DNA of 64,000 bases from Halalkalibacter suaedae (GTDB lineage: Bacteria; Bacillota; Bacilli; Bacillales; Bacillaceae_D). Under the pieces are notes generated by a model. It had not been told where the DNA came from. It saw only the letters and a list, made by a program, of their open reading frames with translations, and made no database searches. Both the position numbers and the translations under genes were made by a program. Shown piece by piece: positions 44,595 to 54,055 of this stretch (position 1 is its first letter; the number at the start of each line of letters is the position of its first letter). The DNA lies in contig NZ_JAGKSQ010000001.1 in the NCBI RefSeq assembly GCF_017939705.1, forward strand, positions 124,001 through 188,000, in the 5' to 3' direction.

Positions 44595-46414
44595 TGAAAT
44601 ATCTTAATGAGCGAGGTTATTCACTCCTTTTAACACTCGTTATTACACTCATTTTTGGATTACTTGCGACATTATTACTCTCAATGACAATGGGCGGCTT
44701 CCTACGAACAGAAATTAGAGAAGATGTTGTCCAAGTTGAGGAAGTTACGGAAAAAGGGTTAGACCATTTAAGCCAAGAAATACAAACGAAGCTAGAGGAA
44801 ATGATTGGTACCTCCGGAATACCAAGAGAGCAATTTATTACAAAATTAAATGAAACACTAAACAACTATACATGTACGAGTAGTAAGCTTGAAAACAGTG
44901 GCGAAACAGGAGACTATTCCGCGTGCCTCTCAGCGATTGAACCAGTCACAAACGCAGACGGAACTGAGAATGAATTACGAAAGAAAATCACTTTATTGAG
45001 TAGAGGTATAGTTGATGGGCGAGAAAGAGAACTTAAGACAACTATGGAGGTTGGATCTCAATCTGTGCCGGATGCGTTAAATTATGCGTTAGGGGCACAT
45101 ATCCTATGTAAAAGTAATGATTCTTCTTGCTCCCAAATACCAGGTGAAGGAAACATGTTTTTGCACGGTGGTGTGGATATTTATGGAGATGTAAAAGTAG
45201 ATGGAGATTTAATAACAACGGATCGGGGTTACGCTTTTTTTAGCGGCAGTGAGCAATGGATCGATTCACTTTATCCAAGTATCCGTGGAACTAAGCCTTC
45301 TCAAATAGGTAATGTCGTTTTGGGTGGAAATGTTTACTCATTTAATTCAACTCCAACATATGCGAATCATATAAGACGTAACTCATTCTCATCTACTTAT
45401 ACAAAAAAAACTAACTCATTACAAGATGCCTTTACCATAGCTCCACAGATCGTTGCACGACAACCAACACGAAAAACCCATAACATTTTAGAGCAAAAGA
45501 AAAATAATGAATATGCTTATAATGATCCCGGAGTAACATATTTATCGGGAAGTCATAATGTTACTACCTCTGGGTTACATTATCCTAACAGACGAGTGTT
45601 TATCGGTTATGGATATGGATGGTACGGTACAGAAATTCGTGGCTTAACTTTGACTGGAACCAATACATTTGGGAACCTTTTTGTAAATGGTGATTTAAAG
45701 CTGACAAGTTCAAATTCGAGGGAAACAAGCAAGGCAACCTTCCTAAACGGATTATTTGTTGATGGAGACTTGACGATTGGAAACAACTCATCAAGTTATG
45801 ACCCAAGTAATTACGCAAAAATACAATTATTCGGAAATATCTATGTAACAGGTGATTTAATCATCAAAGGAGCAGACGCCGAAGTGGACGCCATTATTAA
45901 TGTAGGAGGTAAAGTCATTGATGAAAGTACAAAGGTTGAAAGATGGAGTAATACCCTCGTAGAACATTCAAGGTTAGCAGGGCTTCCTAAAGGGGAAAAA
46001 GAAATTGGTTCGTTAATTGTTTTCTCAAAAGGAACAATAACAATCCGTAATAATAGTGTATATCAAGATGATCCAAGTGAAATTAAAGGTTATTTCTATT
46101 CTGATGATGCATTTGAAATGTTCGGGGTAGGATCTAACATTAAAATTATTGGAGGAATATCAGCACGAAGAATTGTGCTAAATGGAGTAAGAGGAATGTC
46201 AGACACTAGCTCTTTTCCTAATTCTGTTCGATATGGCAATAGAAATGATTGGTATTATTACCATAACAGGACAGCCCAGACAAAACAAAATTCACGTCTT
46301 CAAGTCATATATAATGAAAAAATCGACAAGATTTACTCAGACTTACAAGCAAATGAACCAATCATTACTTCAATCGATAAACCAAAACTGTTAAATCGTG
46401 AAGTGGTCGAATAA
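44594..46414 (+). CDS. large PilX-like minor pilin with repetitive exodomain
   Basis: The 606-residue protein opens NERGYSLLLTLVITLIFGLL, a prepilin-like segment whose fifth residue after Gly is Leu, not Glu. Such loss of Glu5 is seen in GspK/PilX-type tip subunits. Residues 70-160 are helical and polar. From about 185 on, repeated short strands (GGVDIYGDVKVDGDL, GNLFVNGDLKL, LFVDGDLTI, GNIYVTGDLII) suggest a beta-helix or polymer-forming fold, like adhesins or bactofilin. Four cysteines (two near 95-110, two near 173-180) could form disulphides. It is probably a pilus tip or adhesin protein. Confidence 0.75.
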   Translation: MKYLNERGYSLLLTLVITLIFGLLATLLLSMTMGGFLRTEIREDVVQVEEVTEKGLDHLSQEIQTKLEEMIGTSGIPREQFITKLNETLNNYTCTSSKLENSGETGDYSACLSAIEPVTNADGTENELRKKITLLSRGIVDGRERELKTTMEVGSQSVPDALNYALGAHILCKSNDSSCSQIPGEGNMFLHGGVDIYGDVKVDGDLITTDRGYAFFSGSEQWIDSLYPSIRGTKPSQIGNVVLGGNVYSFNSTPTYANHIRRNSFSSTYTKKTNSLQDAFTIAPQIVARQPTRKTHNILEQKKNNEYAYNDPGVTYLSGSHNVTTSGLHYPNRRVFIGYGYGWYGTEIRGLTLTGTNTFGNLFVNGDLKLTSSNSRETSKATFLNGLFVDGDLTIGNNSSSYDPSNYAKIQLFGNIYVTGDLIIKGADAEVDAIINVGGKVIDESTKVERWSNTLVEHSRLAGLPKGEKEIGSLIVFSKGTITIRNNSVYQDDPSEIKGYFYSDDAFEMFGVGSNIKIIGGISARRIVLNGVRGMSDTSSFPNSVRYGNRNDWYYYHNRTAQTKQNSRLQVIYNEKIDKIYSDLQANEPIITSIDKPKLLNREVVE

Positions 46415-46418
46415 ATAT

Positions 46419-46446
46419 AAAAAGCCTCAATAATCCGAGGCTTTTT
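46419..46446. terminator. bidirectional terminator after the minor-pilin operon
   Basis: Arms AAAAAGCCTC (46419-46428) and GAGGCTTTTT (46437-46446) serve the plus-strand operon and the converging GGDEF gene. Confidence 0.88.
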
Positions 46447-46459
46447 ATTATATTTATAT

Positions 46460-48196
46460 TTAAATTAGCTCTTCAATTATAGATTCAGCTTCCTTAACAG
46501 AATAATAAGTCGCCACCCGGTCACGGCCCTTCTGTTTCGCTCCGTTATACATCGCACGATCCGCTTTACGAATTAGAGTTACCGCATCACTCTTCTCATC
46601 CTCTTCCGCAGTTTCAGAGCTTGCCACTCCAATACTCGCTGTCACATTAATTCTAGCAGTGACATGCGACGATAGATCTTGTCTAACAAAAAAGGGGGAT
46701 TCCTTTAGAACAGCTTGAATTCTTAGCCCTACTTGATAAGCCTCATCGACTGTTGTATTAGGAAGCAGTAAGACAAATTCCTCCCCGCCATACCTGGCAA
46801 CAGTCACCCCTTGTCTAACCGTTCCGACTAACCGGTTCGCGACTTCAATCAGCACTTCATTGCCGCTTTGATGACCATATGTATCGTTAATTCTCTTGAA
46901 ATGATCCAGATCTAACAAAATAAGTGAAGCAATCTGATCTTTTTTCTCAAGTGTTTCATGAAGGACTTTTTCAAAATATCTATAATTATATAAACCTGTA
47001 AGTGGACAATGATAGCTTTGCTTACGACTTTTCTCTAATTGCTTTACATTTGAAAGGGCGATCGACAGCATATTGGCGATAATTTCCACCACCATCACTT
47101 GCTGTTGGAGAAAGGCTTTTTGCTTTGATGAAGCAATGGTTAAAACCCCTTTCACCGTTTGCTGAGACTTTAATGGAACAGATATTATTGTTTCAAGATG
47201 ATTCGGTAGATTCGCACCTAGTGATAACCATTGTTGACGCATATCTGCCATTTCTATTTTTTCGCTTTTGATGACCAGCTTACTAAAGGCATCACCATAT
47301 TTTAATGTCAAAGGCACAGCTTCCTCACCTTTTTGGTGCATATAGCTTAGCGATAACTTCTCCTCGCCTACTCGATATAAATATAGTTGATCCCATTCCA
47401 AAAATAGCTCCAGTCGTTTACAAACCCTATTCATCAACTCTTGCTCTGTCATACTAGAATTGAGTTCATAACCAACGTTTGTCACTTCCTTCAACAGATC
47501 GTTCATTCGTTCCGTACGTGTGTAAGCTCTAAGAAAAAAAGATGATACAAAAAACACAATTCCTGTAAAGACAACGGCTAGGATTCCAATCTCCCAAAAT
47601 AAAACGACAAGGATCAACGCCGTTGGTAGAAGGACACAGCCAATAATCAGCTCACGCTTCAATCCTTTGACTACATTTTGATTTTGAATGATGAACACAT
47701 ATCTTTTCACAGTAAAAATAAGAAGATGATTCACGAAATGAAACGTTAGTGCATACAGCAAAATTGCATGCCCATGTAGTAAGAAAGAAAACGACTCACC
47801 CGTTTGACCTCCGACAATATAGAAGGCTAGTGCTGAAGTACTAGATGTTATAAAAAAAATTAAAGAGTTGATTGGAATACGATAAAGGGTTGAGCGATTT
47901 AATCCTGATGCAATTAATGCAGCTACTACACCAATTTGAGTCGTTACAACCTCAACTCCAAAACCAAATACGATGAATATAGCAATGGCTAACCATTGAA
48001 ATAATGTTAGATTATGATTGCGATAATAGATTGGAAACATTGCAGTTACTATAACTAAAAGTAGGAATGATAGCACTTCTAAAGATATAAATGCAGAAAA
48101 AACCTCCACTTGTCCAAGTGCAAACAAAAAAAGAGTGAACACAACTAACCAGCCTGACCATATCCATTTATTCTTTTGTGCTGACAATCTGTCCAC
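46460..48196 (-). CDS. membrane GAF-GGDEF diguanylate cyclase
   Basis: The 578-residue protein has about seven transmembrane helices (residues 12-230), a GAF-like sensor domain (about 245-395) and a GGDEF domain (about 405-570). The active site reads RYGGEEF (GGEEF at 470-474) with metal/substrate Asp in LILLDLDHFKRIND. The I-site RxxD is replaced by RQGV, so product inhibition is probably absent. It should make c-di-GMP from two GTP. It lies between folC and the pilus locus, close to a PilB with a c-di-GMP-type domain. Confidence 0.92.
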   Translation of the reverse strand: MDRLSAQKNKWIWSGWLVVFTLFLFALGQVEVFSAFISLEVLSFLLLVIVTAMFPIYYRNHNLTLFQWLAIAIFIVFGFGVEVVTTQIGVVAALIASGLNRSTLYRIPINSLIFFITSSTSALAFYIVGGQTGESFSFLLHGHAILLYALTFHFVNHLLIFTVKRYVFIIQNQNVVKGLKRELIIGCVLLPTALILVVLFWEIGILAVVFTGIVFFVSSFFLRAYTRTERMNDLLKEVTNVGYELNSSMTEQELMNRVCKRLELFLEWDQLYLYRVGEEKLSLSYMHQKGEEAVPLTLKYGDAFSKLVIKSEKIEMADMRQQWLSLGANLPNHLETIISVPLKSQQTVKGVLTIASSKQKAFLQQQVMVVEIIANMLSIALSNVKQLEKSRKQSYHCPLTGLYNYRYFEKVLHETLEKKDQIASLILLDLDHFKRINDTYGHQSGNEVLIEVANRLVGTVRQGVTVARYGGEEFVLLLPNTTVDEAYQVGLRIQAVLKESPFFVRQDLSSHVTARINVTASIGVASSETAEEDEKSDAVTLIRKADRAMYNGAKQKGRDRVATYYSVKEAESIIEELI

Positions 48197-48211
48197 CTCT
48201 TTTTTATATAG

Positions 48212-49522
48212 TTACATTTGATTCATGTCTTTTTTACTATACCATTTTTTTCTAACTGTGGAAACAAAATAGAGAGATCCACAAACAATTAACATTGTCC
48301 GATTATCTAACATCTTCATCTCTTCATCAAAGGCAGTCTCCCAGTTTTGATGATACCCCTTCTGATTCAAAGCAACCGGTGACTGGTTATATAATGTGGT
48401 TGCTTCGGCTGCTCTAAAAAAGTCAAAGCTAGTAAATGTAAAATGAGCGTCCATTTCAGAAAAGGGCTCTAACAAAATTTCCATATCTTTTTCTTTAGTT
48501 GCAGCTAATAAAAATCGGTATTTTCTATTCGGGTAATGTTGCTTTAATGTATTCGCTAGTGAAGCAAGTCCTTCTTTGTTATGAGCACCATCTAATACGA
48601 TTAATGGATGATTCGATATTTTCTCAAACCGACCTAGCCATGTTGTTTTTTGCAAACCGCGAATGAGCTCTCTTTCCCCAATGGTGAATCCCATGTTCTT
48701 TAGAAGATCAAGAACAGCTATAGCGACAGACGCGTTTTCGCGCTGATGAGGACCTTGCATAGTAAGTGTAATGACTCTGTTTTCTTTTGATTGATATTCA
48801 AACACCTGCTTTTCCTCAGAACTCTCCATTAGTAATTGAGTGAAGTCCTCTCCTAACTGATAGTATGGACTTGAGGTTTGCTTCGCCTTTTCACGAATAA
48901 TTGCACGTCCTTCTGCTTGTGAAACGCCAGAAACAATCGGACAGTTTTCTTTAATAATGCCAGCTTTTTCAGAGGTGATCTCTTCCAAGGAATTGCCTAG
49001 AATATGCATATGGTCAAAGCCAATCGATGTAATAACAGATATAAGTGGTGTAATCACATTTGTAGAGTCAAGTCTACCACCAAGACCGACCTCAACAATA
49101 ACAAGATCTACTTTGGCGATTGTCGCAAAGTAAAGAAAGCCAATTGTCGTGATTACTTCGAACTCAGTTGGACTTCCTAAATCACTTTCAGCTAATTCCT
49201 CCACGAGTGGGCGAATCCTATTTGCACAATTGACAAGAGCCTCTTCTTCAATTGGTACTCCATTGACAGAAATACGTTCTTCAAATGTTTCAATATAAGG
49301 AGAGGTAAATGTCCCAATACAATATCCAGCTTCTTCAAGAGCATGTCTTAAAAAGCTAACGGTTGATCCTTTGCCATTTGTTCCACCGACATGTATCGTT
49401 TTCAACCTTTTTTCAGGATGATCAAGTTTATCAAGCATCCATTCCATTCTTTTTAAGCCTGGCTTTATTCCAAATGGTAATAAACTATGAATCCAATCAA
49501 TTGTTTCTGAACTTGTTTTCAT
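48212..49522 (-). CDS. folC: folylpolyglutamate synthase/dihydrofolate synthase
   Basis: The 436-residue Mur-ligase-family enzyme has the P-loop GGTNGKGSTVSFL near residue 46, ITSIGFDHMHILG with the metal/catalytic His, and VLDGAHNKEGL in the C-terminal domain. It adds glutamate to folates and may also form dihydrofolate. It follows valS as in B. subtilis, separated by a terminator. The GGDEF gene starts 15 bp after its stop. Confidence 0.96.
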   Translation of the reverse strand: MKTSSETIDWIHSLLPFGIKPGLKRMEWMLDKLDHPEKRLKTIHVGGTNGKGSTVSFLRHALEEAGYCIGTFTSPYIETFEERISVNGVPIEEEALVNCANRIRPLVEELAESDLGSPTEFEVITTIGFLYFATIAKVDLVIVEVGLGGRLDSTNVITPLISVITSIGFDHMHILGNSLEEITSEKAGIIKENCPIVSGVSQAEGRAIIREKAKQTSSPYYQLGEDFTQLLMESSEEKQVFEYQSKENRVITLTMQGPHQRENASVAIAVLDLLKNMGFTIGERELIRGLQKTTWLGRFEKISNHPLIVLDGAHNKEGLASLANTLKQHYPNRKYRFLLAATKEKDMEILLEPFSEMDAHFTFTSFDFFRAAEATTLYNQSPVALNQKGYHQNWETAFDEEMKMLDNRTMLIVCGSLYFVSTVRKKWYSKKDMNQM

Positions 49523-49552
49523 TAATTCTATTCCTCCCCTGCTTTTTCTATA

Positions 49553-49600
49553 TTAAAAGGCTGTCATAAAAAGGCTATACCTTACCTTTTATGACAGCCT
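49553..49600 (-). terminator. terminator between valS and folC
   Basis: Arms of about 16 bp (49558-49573 and 49585-49600, one bulged A) starting AGGCTGTCATAAAA are followed on the minus strand by TTTTAATA. Confidence 0.8.
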
Positions 49601-49634
49601 AAGTGATATCTTGGTGTCGTCTTTATTTTGTCAT

Positions 49635-52268
49635 TTAGGCTTTTAATTCAGCAATTCTCGCCTGTACAGTATCACGCTTAGCCTTATAATCAGCTTGCTT
49701 TGCCTTTTCTTCCTCAATCACTTTCTCTGGTGCCTTCGCAACAAAACCTTCATTGCCTAACTTTTTCTCAACTCGTTCAACTTCTTTATTGAGTTTTTCT
49801 AATTCTTTATTTAAACGAGCAATTTCGGCATCTAGATCAAGCAGTCCAGCGAGCGGCAGGAATAATTCTACCCCTGTTAAGACTTGGGACATTGATTTCT
49901 CAGGAGCTGTTATGCCTGTTTCAATTACTAATGTTTCAGGGTTACAGAACTTTTCAATATAACTTTGTCCGCGTCTTAATTGATTAAGTGTTGTTTCATT
50001 ATTAGCACTGATCAATAATTCGATCTTTCTACTCATTGGAACATTTAACTCTGCTCTTGTGTTGCGGACAGATCGGATAATCTCTTTGATCATTTCCATA
50101 TCTTCGACAGCTTCATCAAAAATTAGACCTGTATCTCTTACCGGCCATGCTGCAATCGTAATTGATTCGCCCTCATGTGGCAAATGCTGCCATATTTCCT
50201 CGGTAATAAACGGCATCATTGGATGTAAAAGTCGCATTGTCTGATCCAACACATGTGCTAAGACGGAACGTGTCGTTTTCTTAGCGTTTTCGTCTTCACC
50301 ATTTAGCGGTAATTTTGCCATTTCAATATACCAGTCACAGAAATCGTCCCAAATAAAGTTATAAAGAACTCTACCAACTTCACCAAATTCATATGCATCA
50401 ATAAGGCGTGTTACATCAGCAATTGTCTGCTGAAGTCTTGTTAGAATCCATTTATCAGCAATCGACTTTTCCCCACTAAAATCAATTTCTTCGTACTTCA
50501 GACCATCCATATTCATTAAAGCGAATCGTGAGGCATTCCAAATCTTATTACCGAAGTTCCACGTAGATTCGACCTTTTCCCAATAAAAACGCAGGTCATT
50601 TCCCGGGGAACTGCCTGTTGATAAGAAGAATCGTAGTGAATCTGCCCCGTATTTGTCGATAACATCCATTGGATCAACACCATTACCCAATGATTTACTC
50701 ATCTTTCTGCCTTCGGAATCACGAACCAAGCCATGAATTAAAACATCATCAAACGGTTTCTCACCAGTAAATTCAAGTCCTTGGAAGATCATTCTTGAAA
50801 CCCAGAAGAAAATGATATCATAGCCAGTAACCAAGACATTAGTTGAATAAAAACGTTCAAAATCCTTAGAATCTGTCTCAGGCCAACCCATTGTTGAAAA
50901 TGGCCAAAGGGCTGAACTAAACCACGTATCTAATACATCTTCATCCTGTTTCCAATTTTCAATATCATTTGGAGCTTCATGACCAACGTAGACTTCGCCT
51001 GTTTCATTATGGTACCAAGCAGGAATTCTATGCCCCCACCATAGCTGACGAGATATACACCAGTCACGAATATTTTCCATCCATCTTAAATAGGTCTTTT
51101 CAAATCGATCCGGTACGAAGTTGACCTTGTCATCGGATTTTTGTAATTCAATCGCTTGATCTGCTAATGGCTGCATTTTCACAAACCATTGTGTTGACAA
51201 ATATGGCTCTACAACTGCCCCACTTCGTTCAGAATGACCAACAGAGTGCATATGATCTTCAATTTTAAACAAAATGCCTTCTTCTTGAAGATCTTTAACG
51301 ATTTCTTTACGACATGTAAAACGGTCTAATCCCTGGTATTTACTAGCATTACTGTTCATTGTTCCGTCTTCATTCATTACTAAAACCCGCTCAAGATTAT
51401 GGCGATTTCCGATTTCAAAATCATTCGGGTCATGGGCCGGAGTGATTTTCACTGCACCAGAACCAAATTCCATATCTACATAATCATCTGCAACAATTGG
51501 AATCTCACGGCCAGTAATCGGCAATGTTACTGTTTTTCCAATCAAATGTTTATAGCGTTCGTCTTCTGGGTGGACAGCAACAGCCGTATCACCAAGCATT
51601 GTTTCAGGTCTAGTTGTTGCAACTTCTATTTGACCACTACCATCAGTAAGTGGATAATTCATATGATAAAAGGCACCTTGTACATCTTGGTAGATAACCT
51701 CAATATCAGAAAGGGCTGTTTTCGTTTGCGGATCCCAGTTAATGATATACTCACCGCGGTAGATTAATCCTTTTTCATAAAGATTCACAAACACTTCGCG
51801 TACTGCCTTCGATAGACCTTCATCTAATGTAAAACGCTCACGAGAATAATCTAGGGATAACCCCATTTTAGACCACTGATTGCGGATGAACGAAGCATAT
51901 TCTTCTTTCCATTCCCAAGACTTTTCAATAAACGCTTCTCTTCCTAAGTCATAACGGCTTTGACCTTGTTCCTTAAGCTTTGCCTCTACCTTGGCCTGTG
52001 TTGCAATGCCAGCATGATCCATTCCCGGTAACCATAATGTGTCGTACCCTTGCATTCTTTTAACGCGGGCAAGGATATCCTGCAATGTTGTATCCCATGC
52101 ATGTCCTAAATGTAGTTTCCCTGTGACATTTGGTGGGGGGATGACGATTGAATAAGGTTGTTTCGTTTCATCTCCCGCCTCGAAAAATTTACCTTCTAGC
52201 CAGTAGGAATACCATTTAGCTTCTGTTTCTTGCGGATTGTACTTCGTTGGCATTTCTTTCTTTTCCAT
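49635..52268 (-). CDS. valS: valyl-tRNA synthetase
   Basis: The start at 52268 ([16 protein letters not shown]) follows TAGGAGG at 6-nt spacing; the frame is open 15 codons upstream into the leader. The 877-residue class I synthetase has the HIGH motif in [13 protein letters not shown], the KMSKS loop in [14 protein letters not shown], an editing domain with [17 protein letters not shown] and a C-terminal coiled coil ([20 protein letters not shown]). It charges tRNA-Val. Expression is set by the T-box leader upstream. Confidence 0.98.
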   Translation of the reverse strand: MEKKEMPTKYNPQETEAKWYSYWLEGKFFEAGDETKQPYSIVIPPPNVTGKLHLGHAWDTTLQDILARVKRMQGYDTLWLPGMDHAGIATQAKVEAKLKEQGQSRYDLGREAFIEKSWEWKEEYASFIRNQWSKMGLSLDYSRERFTLDEGLSKAVREVFVNLYEKGLIYRGEYIINWDPQTKTALSDIEVIYQDVQGAFYHMNYPLTDGSGQIEVATTRPETMLGDTAVAVHPEDERYKHLIGKTVTLPITGREIPIVADDYVDMEFGSGAVKITPAHDPNDFEIGNRHNLERVLVMNEDGTMNSNASKYQGLDRFTCRKEIVKDLQEEGILFKIEDHMHSVGHSERSGAVVEPYLSTQWFVKMQPLADQAIELQKSDDKVNFVPDRFEKTYLRWMENIRDWCISRQLWWGHRIPAWYHNETGEVYVGHEAPNDIENWKQDEDVLDTWFSSALWPFSTMGWPETDSKDFERFYSTNVLVTGYDIIFFWVSRMIFQGLEFTGEKPFDDVLIHGLVRDSEGRKMSKSLGNGVDPMDVIDKYGADSLRFFLSTGSSPGNDLRFYWEKVESTWNFGNKIWNASRFALMNMDGLKYEEIDFSGEKSIADKWILTRLQQTIADVTRLIDAYEFGEVGRVLYNFIWDDFCDWYIEMAKLPLNGEDENAKKTTRSVLAHVLDQTMRLLHPMMPFITEEIWQHLPHEGESITIAAWPVRDTGLIFDEAVEDMEMIKEIIRSVRNTRAELNVPMSRKIELLISANNETTLNQLRRGQSYIEKFCNPETLVIETGITAPEKSMSQVLTGVELFLPLAGLLDLDAEIARLNKELEKLNKEVERVEKKLGNEGFVAKAPEKVIEEEKAKQADYKAKRDTVQARIAELKA

Positions 52269-52292
52269 TTTCATCCTCCTAAATCTAGACAT

Positions 52293-52543
52293 AAAAAAAA
52301 CCCCTCCATCCAAAGGACGAAGAGAGTTGCTTTTCGCGGTACCACCTTTGTTTGCAGTATAGACTCATACTGCACACCTCAAACTGATAACGGTCAGTGT
52401 CCGGCCAAGCTTACTGATGTTCAGCAAGGCTGCTCATAGGCGACATTCAATTCGTACATCTTAAGAAATCTCTCAGCTATTGATTTCTCTCTCTTGAAGG
52501 TTCCGAATTTACTCTTCCTAATCAGTGCGTTCGTGTATATGTG
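52293..52543 (-). ncRNA. T-box leader of valS
   Basis: The T-box sequence AAAGGTGGTACCGCGA (52334-52349 region, minus strand) precedes a terminator hairpin CTCTTCGTCC-TTT-GGATGGAGGG followed by a run of T (52293-52325). Stem III is visible as GCAGTAT/ATACTGC near 52354-52373. A GTC triplet in GAATTGAATGTCGCC (near 52441-52455) is a good valine specifier candidate. Uncharged tRNA-Val should pair with both places and allow read-through. Confidence 0.92.
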
Positions 52544-52549
52544 ACTTTT

Positions 52550-52578
52550 ATTTTAGTTGAATCGTTTGTATTCGTCAA
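52550..52578 (-). promoter_or_regulatory. promoter of the valS T-box transcript
   Basis: On the minus strand TTGACG (52573-52578), a 17-bp spacer and TAAAAT (52550-52555) form a sigma-A promoter just upstream of the leader. Confidence 0.8.
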
Positions 52579-52698
52579 TATTAGCTTCGCCCAAATTTTA
52601 ATTTTCCAAACAGAAACATCGCTTACACACTTGCACTCTCTTCCATTCATAAACATACAGTAGTAGTAAGAGCTAAGAAAGTGAAAGTGAGGTACAAT

Positions 52699-52899
52699 AT
52701 GAAACGTCGATTCCAACACTATCACCCTTACTATAAACCAAGTTTATGGATGAAAATAAAATTGTTGTTCAGCCAGATCCTTCTACCATTAATTTGCTTT
52801 CAATTAATACGTACATTGTTGCTTCCAACGACATTTGATGTCATTCTATTGACTTTAATGATTGTCTTTTATGGTTCATTAAAATTACGTCTTATATAA
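52699..52899 (+). CDS. small membrane protein of unknown function
   Basis: An ATG at 52699 with GAGG six bases upstream opens a 66-residue frame. The N-terminus is basic and aromatic (MKRRFQHYHPYYKPSLWMK). Two hydrophobic segments follow (about 18-40 and 45-60). I know no family name for it. It is transcribed away from valS and faces ysxE. The good ribosome-binding site and membrane pattern support a real gene. Confidence 0.6.
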   Translation: MKRRFQHYHPYYKPSLWMKIKLLFSQILLPLICFQLIRTLLLPTTFDVILLTLMIVFYGSLKLRLI

Positions 52900-52952
52900 A
52901 AATGTGTCAAAGTGAGGACACTCTATATTCCATTTTAACAGATTCGAAAAAA

Positions 52953-52990
52953 GCCACTGTAAAAAGGGTGAAACATCCCTTTCCAGTGGC
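52953..52990 (-). terminator. terminator downstream of ysxE
   Basis: Arms GCCACTG and CAGTGGC with an inner AAAGGGTG/CATCCCTTT stem span 52953-52990; on the minus strand TTTTTTCG follows. The plus-strand small gene may also use it. Confidence 0.8.
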
Positions 52991-53032
52991 CACCTATAAA
53001 GAAAATAACGTCTCTTATAACTAAAGAGGACG

Positions 53033-54055
53033 TTATTGTTGTTCTGCTTCAACGGTACTAGCCATTAGCTTCTGTGTTAGACGTTGAACTCTCCTCATCG
53101 AAGTTAAGCGTTTTTCCAATCGCTGAACATGCTCAAGCTCTCTCATCTCTCCTTGACCATTCGCATATGCTTCAACTGCATAAGCAATCGGTTCTGGGAA
53201 ATTTAAGTATGCACAGGTCAAATGCTTTTCTTCCTCTAACAATGGGAGATGACTTTCATATCTCATAAACCATCTTAGTACATCATCCTCGGACCAATAC
53301 ACTTTAGGAAAGCTATACCGACAGAAGCTAGCAAGATCTCGGGCCGGTGTATCAATCGCTGCTCTTTCAAAGTTCAAGAGTAAAGGTTCATTTTCTGGTG
53401 TAAACATAGCATGTGTACGTTGTATTCTGCCATGGCAAAGTACCGTGCGATATTTCTCTTTCTCTAAACAAAGCTCATACCATTTCTCTAAATGAACTTT
53501 GGCTGACTGAGCCATTTGATCAAGCATGTGAGCATGTGTAATAAATGTTAATTCAAAGGGTGACATATATACTTTTTGTTCAGCTTGATCAGCAAAGCGA
53601 TTTAATTCAAGCCTTCTCATTTCCCAGCGACGCAACAGCTGTTGATAGGAATCATCGATATTATCCTTAATAAATGGTTGTGTCTTAACAGAGAGCCGAT
53701 GAATAACACCTAACTGAGAAGCCAGCTTATCTTCCTTCGGTTCCCTTGCTGTGTATTCAATTTCTTCAATCCACGGCATCACATAATACGTATGAGTTCC
53801 TGTCGTAACCGTATATTCTCCGTACTTTGTCGGCAGAACAGGAACCATCTGTTTATAACCAAGCTTTGTTAATTTGCGAATAGAATGTACAAATTCATCA
53901 GCTTGCTGGGGAGGGACAGTGGATTCCTTTAATGCAAAGACACCCCTATTTGTTGTTACCTTCTTAATTTTCCCTAAATCTTCAACCTCGGTTGGATATA
54001 GGTCATAATAAAATAAAATCGACTCATAACTTGATGCAGGTTGCACTTGGATCAT
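53033..54055 (-). CDS. ysxE: spore coat protein YsxE (CotS family)
   Basis: The 340-residue protein has a kinase-like (APH/CotS) fold: an N-lobe with GVFALKEST (the Lys position) and TYYVMPWIEE hinge, then VLCHGRIQRTHAMF, which stands where HGDLHxxN would be in active enzymes. The Asp and Asn of that loop are replaced (HGRIQRTH), and the later metal Asp is in IDTPARDLASF. It is thus likely a pseudokinase-like coat protein. YsxE needs SpoVID for coat encasement in B. subtilis. It overlaps the upstream gene by 4 bp. Confidence 0.85.
   Translation of the reverse strand: MIQVQPASSYESILFYYDLYPTEVEDLGKIKKVTTNRGVFALKESTVPPQQADEFVHSIRKLTKLGYKQMVPVLPTKYGEYTVTTGTHTYYVMPWIEEIEYTAREPKEDKLASQLGVIHRLSVKTQPFIKDNIDDSYQQLLRRWEMRRLELNRFADQAEQKVYMSPFELTFITHAHMLDQMAQSAKVHLEKWYELCLEKEKYRTVLCHGRIQRTHAMFTPENEPLLLNFERAAIDTPARDLASFCRYSFPKVYWSEDDVLRWFMRYESHLPLLEEEKHLTCAYLNFPEPIAYAVEAYANGQGEMRELEHVQRLEKRLTSMRRVQRLTQKLMASTVEAEQQ

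Noticed and set aside
44594-46414. Bactofilin (cytoskeletal) identity for the large repeat protein
   Set aside because: The prepilin-like N-terminus, cysteines and operon with minor pilins fit an exported pilus protein better; the repeat resemblance is only structural.
53033-54055. Active phosphotransferase identity for YsxE
   Set aside because: The HGDLHxxN catalytic loop reads HGRIQRTH, so key residues are missing; the coat-protein call is preferred.
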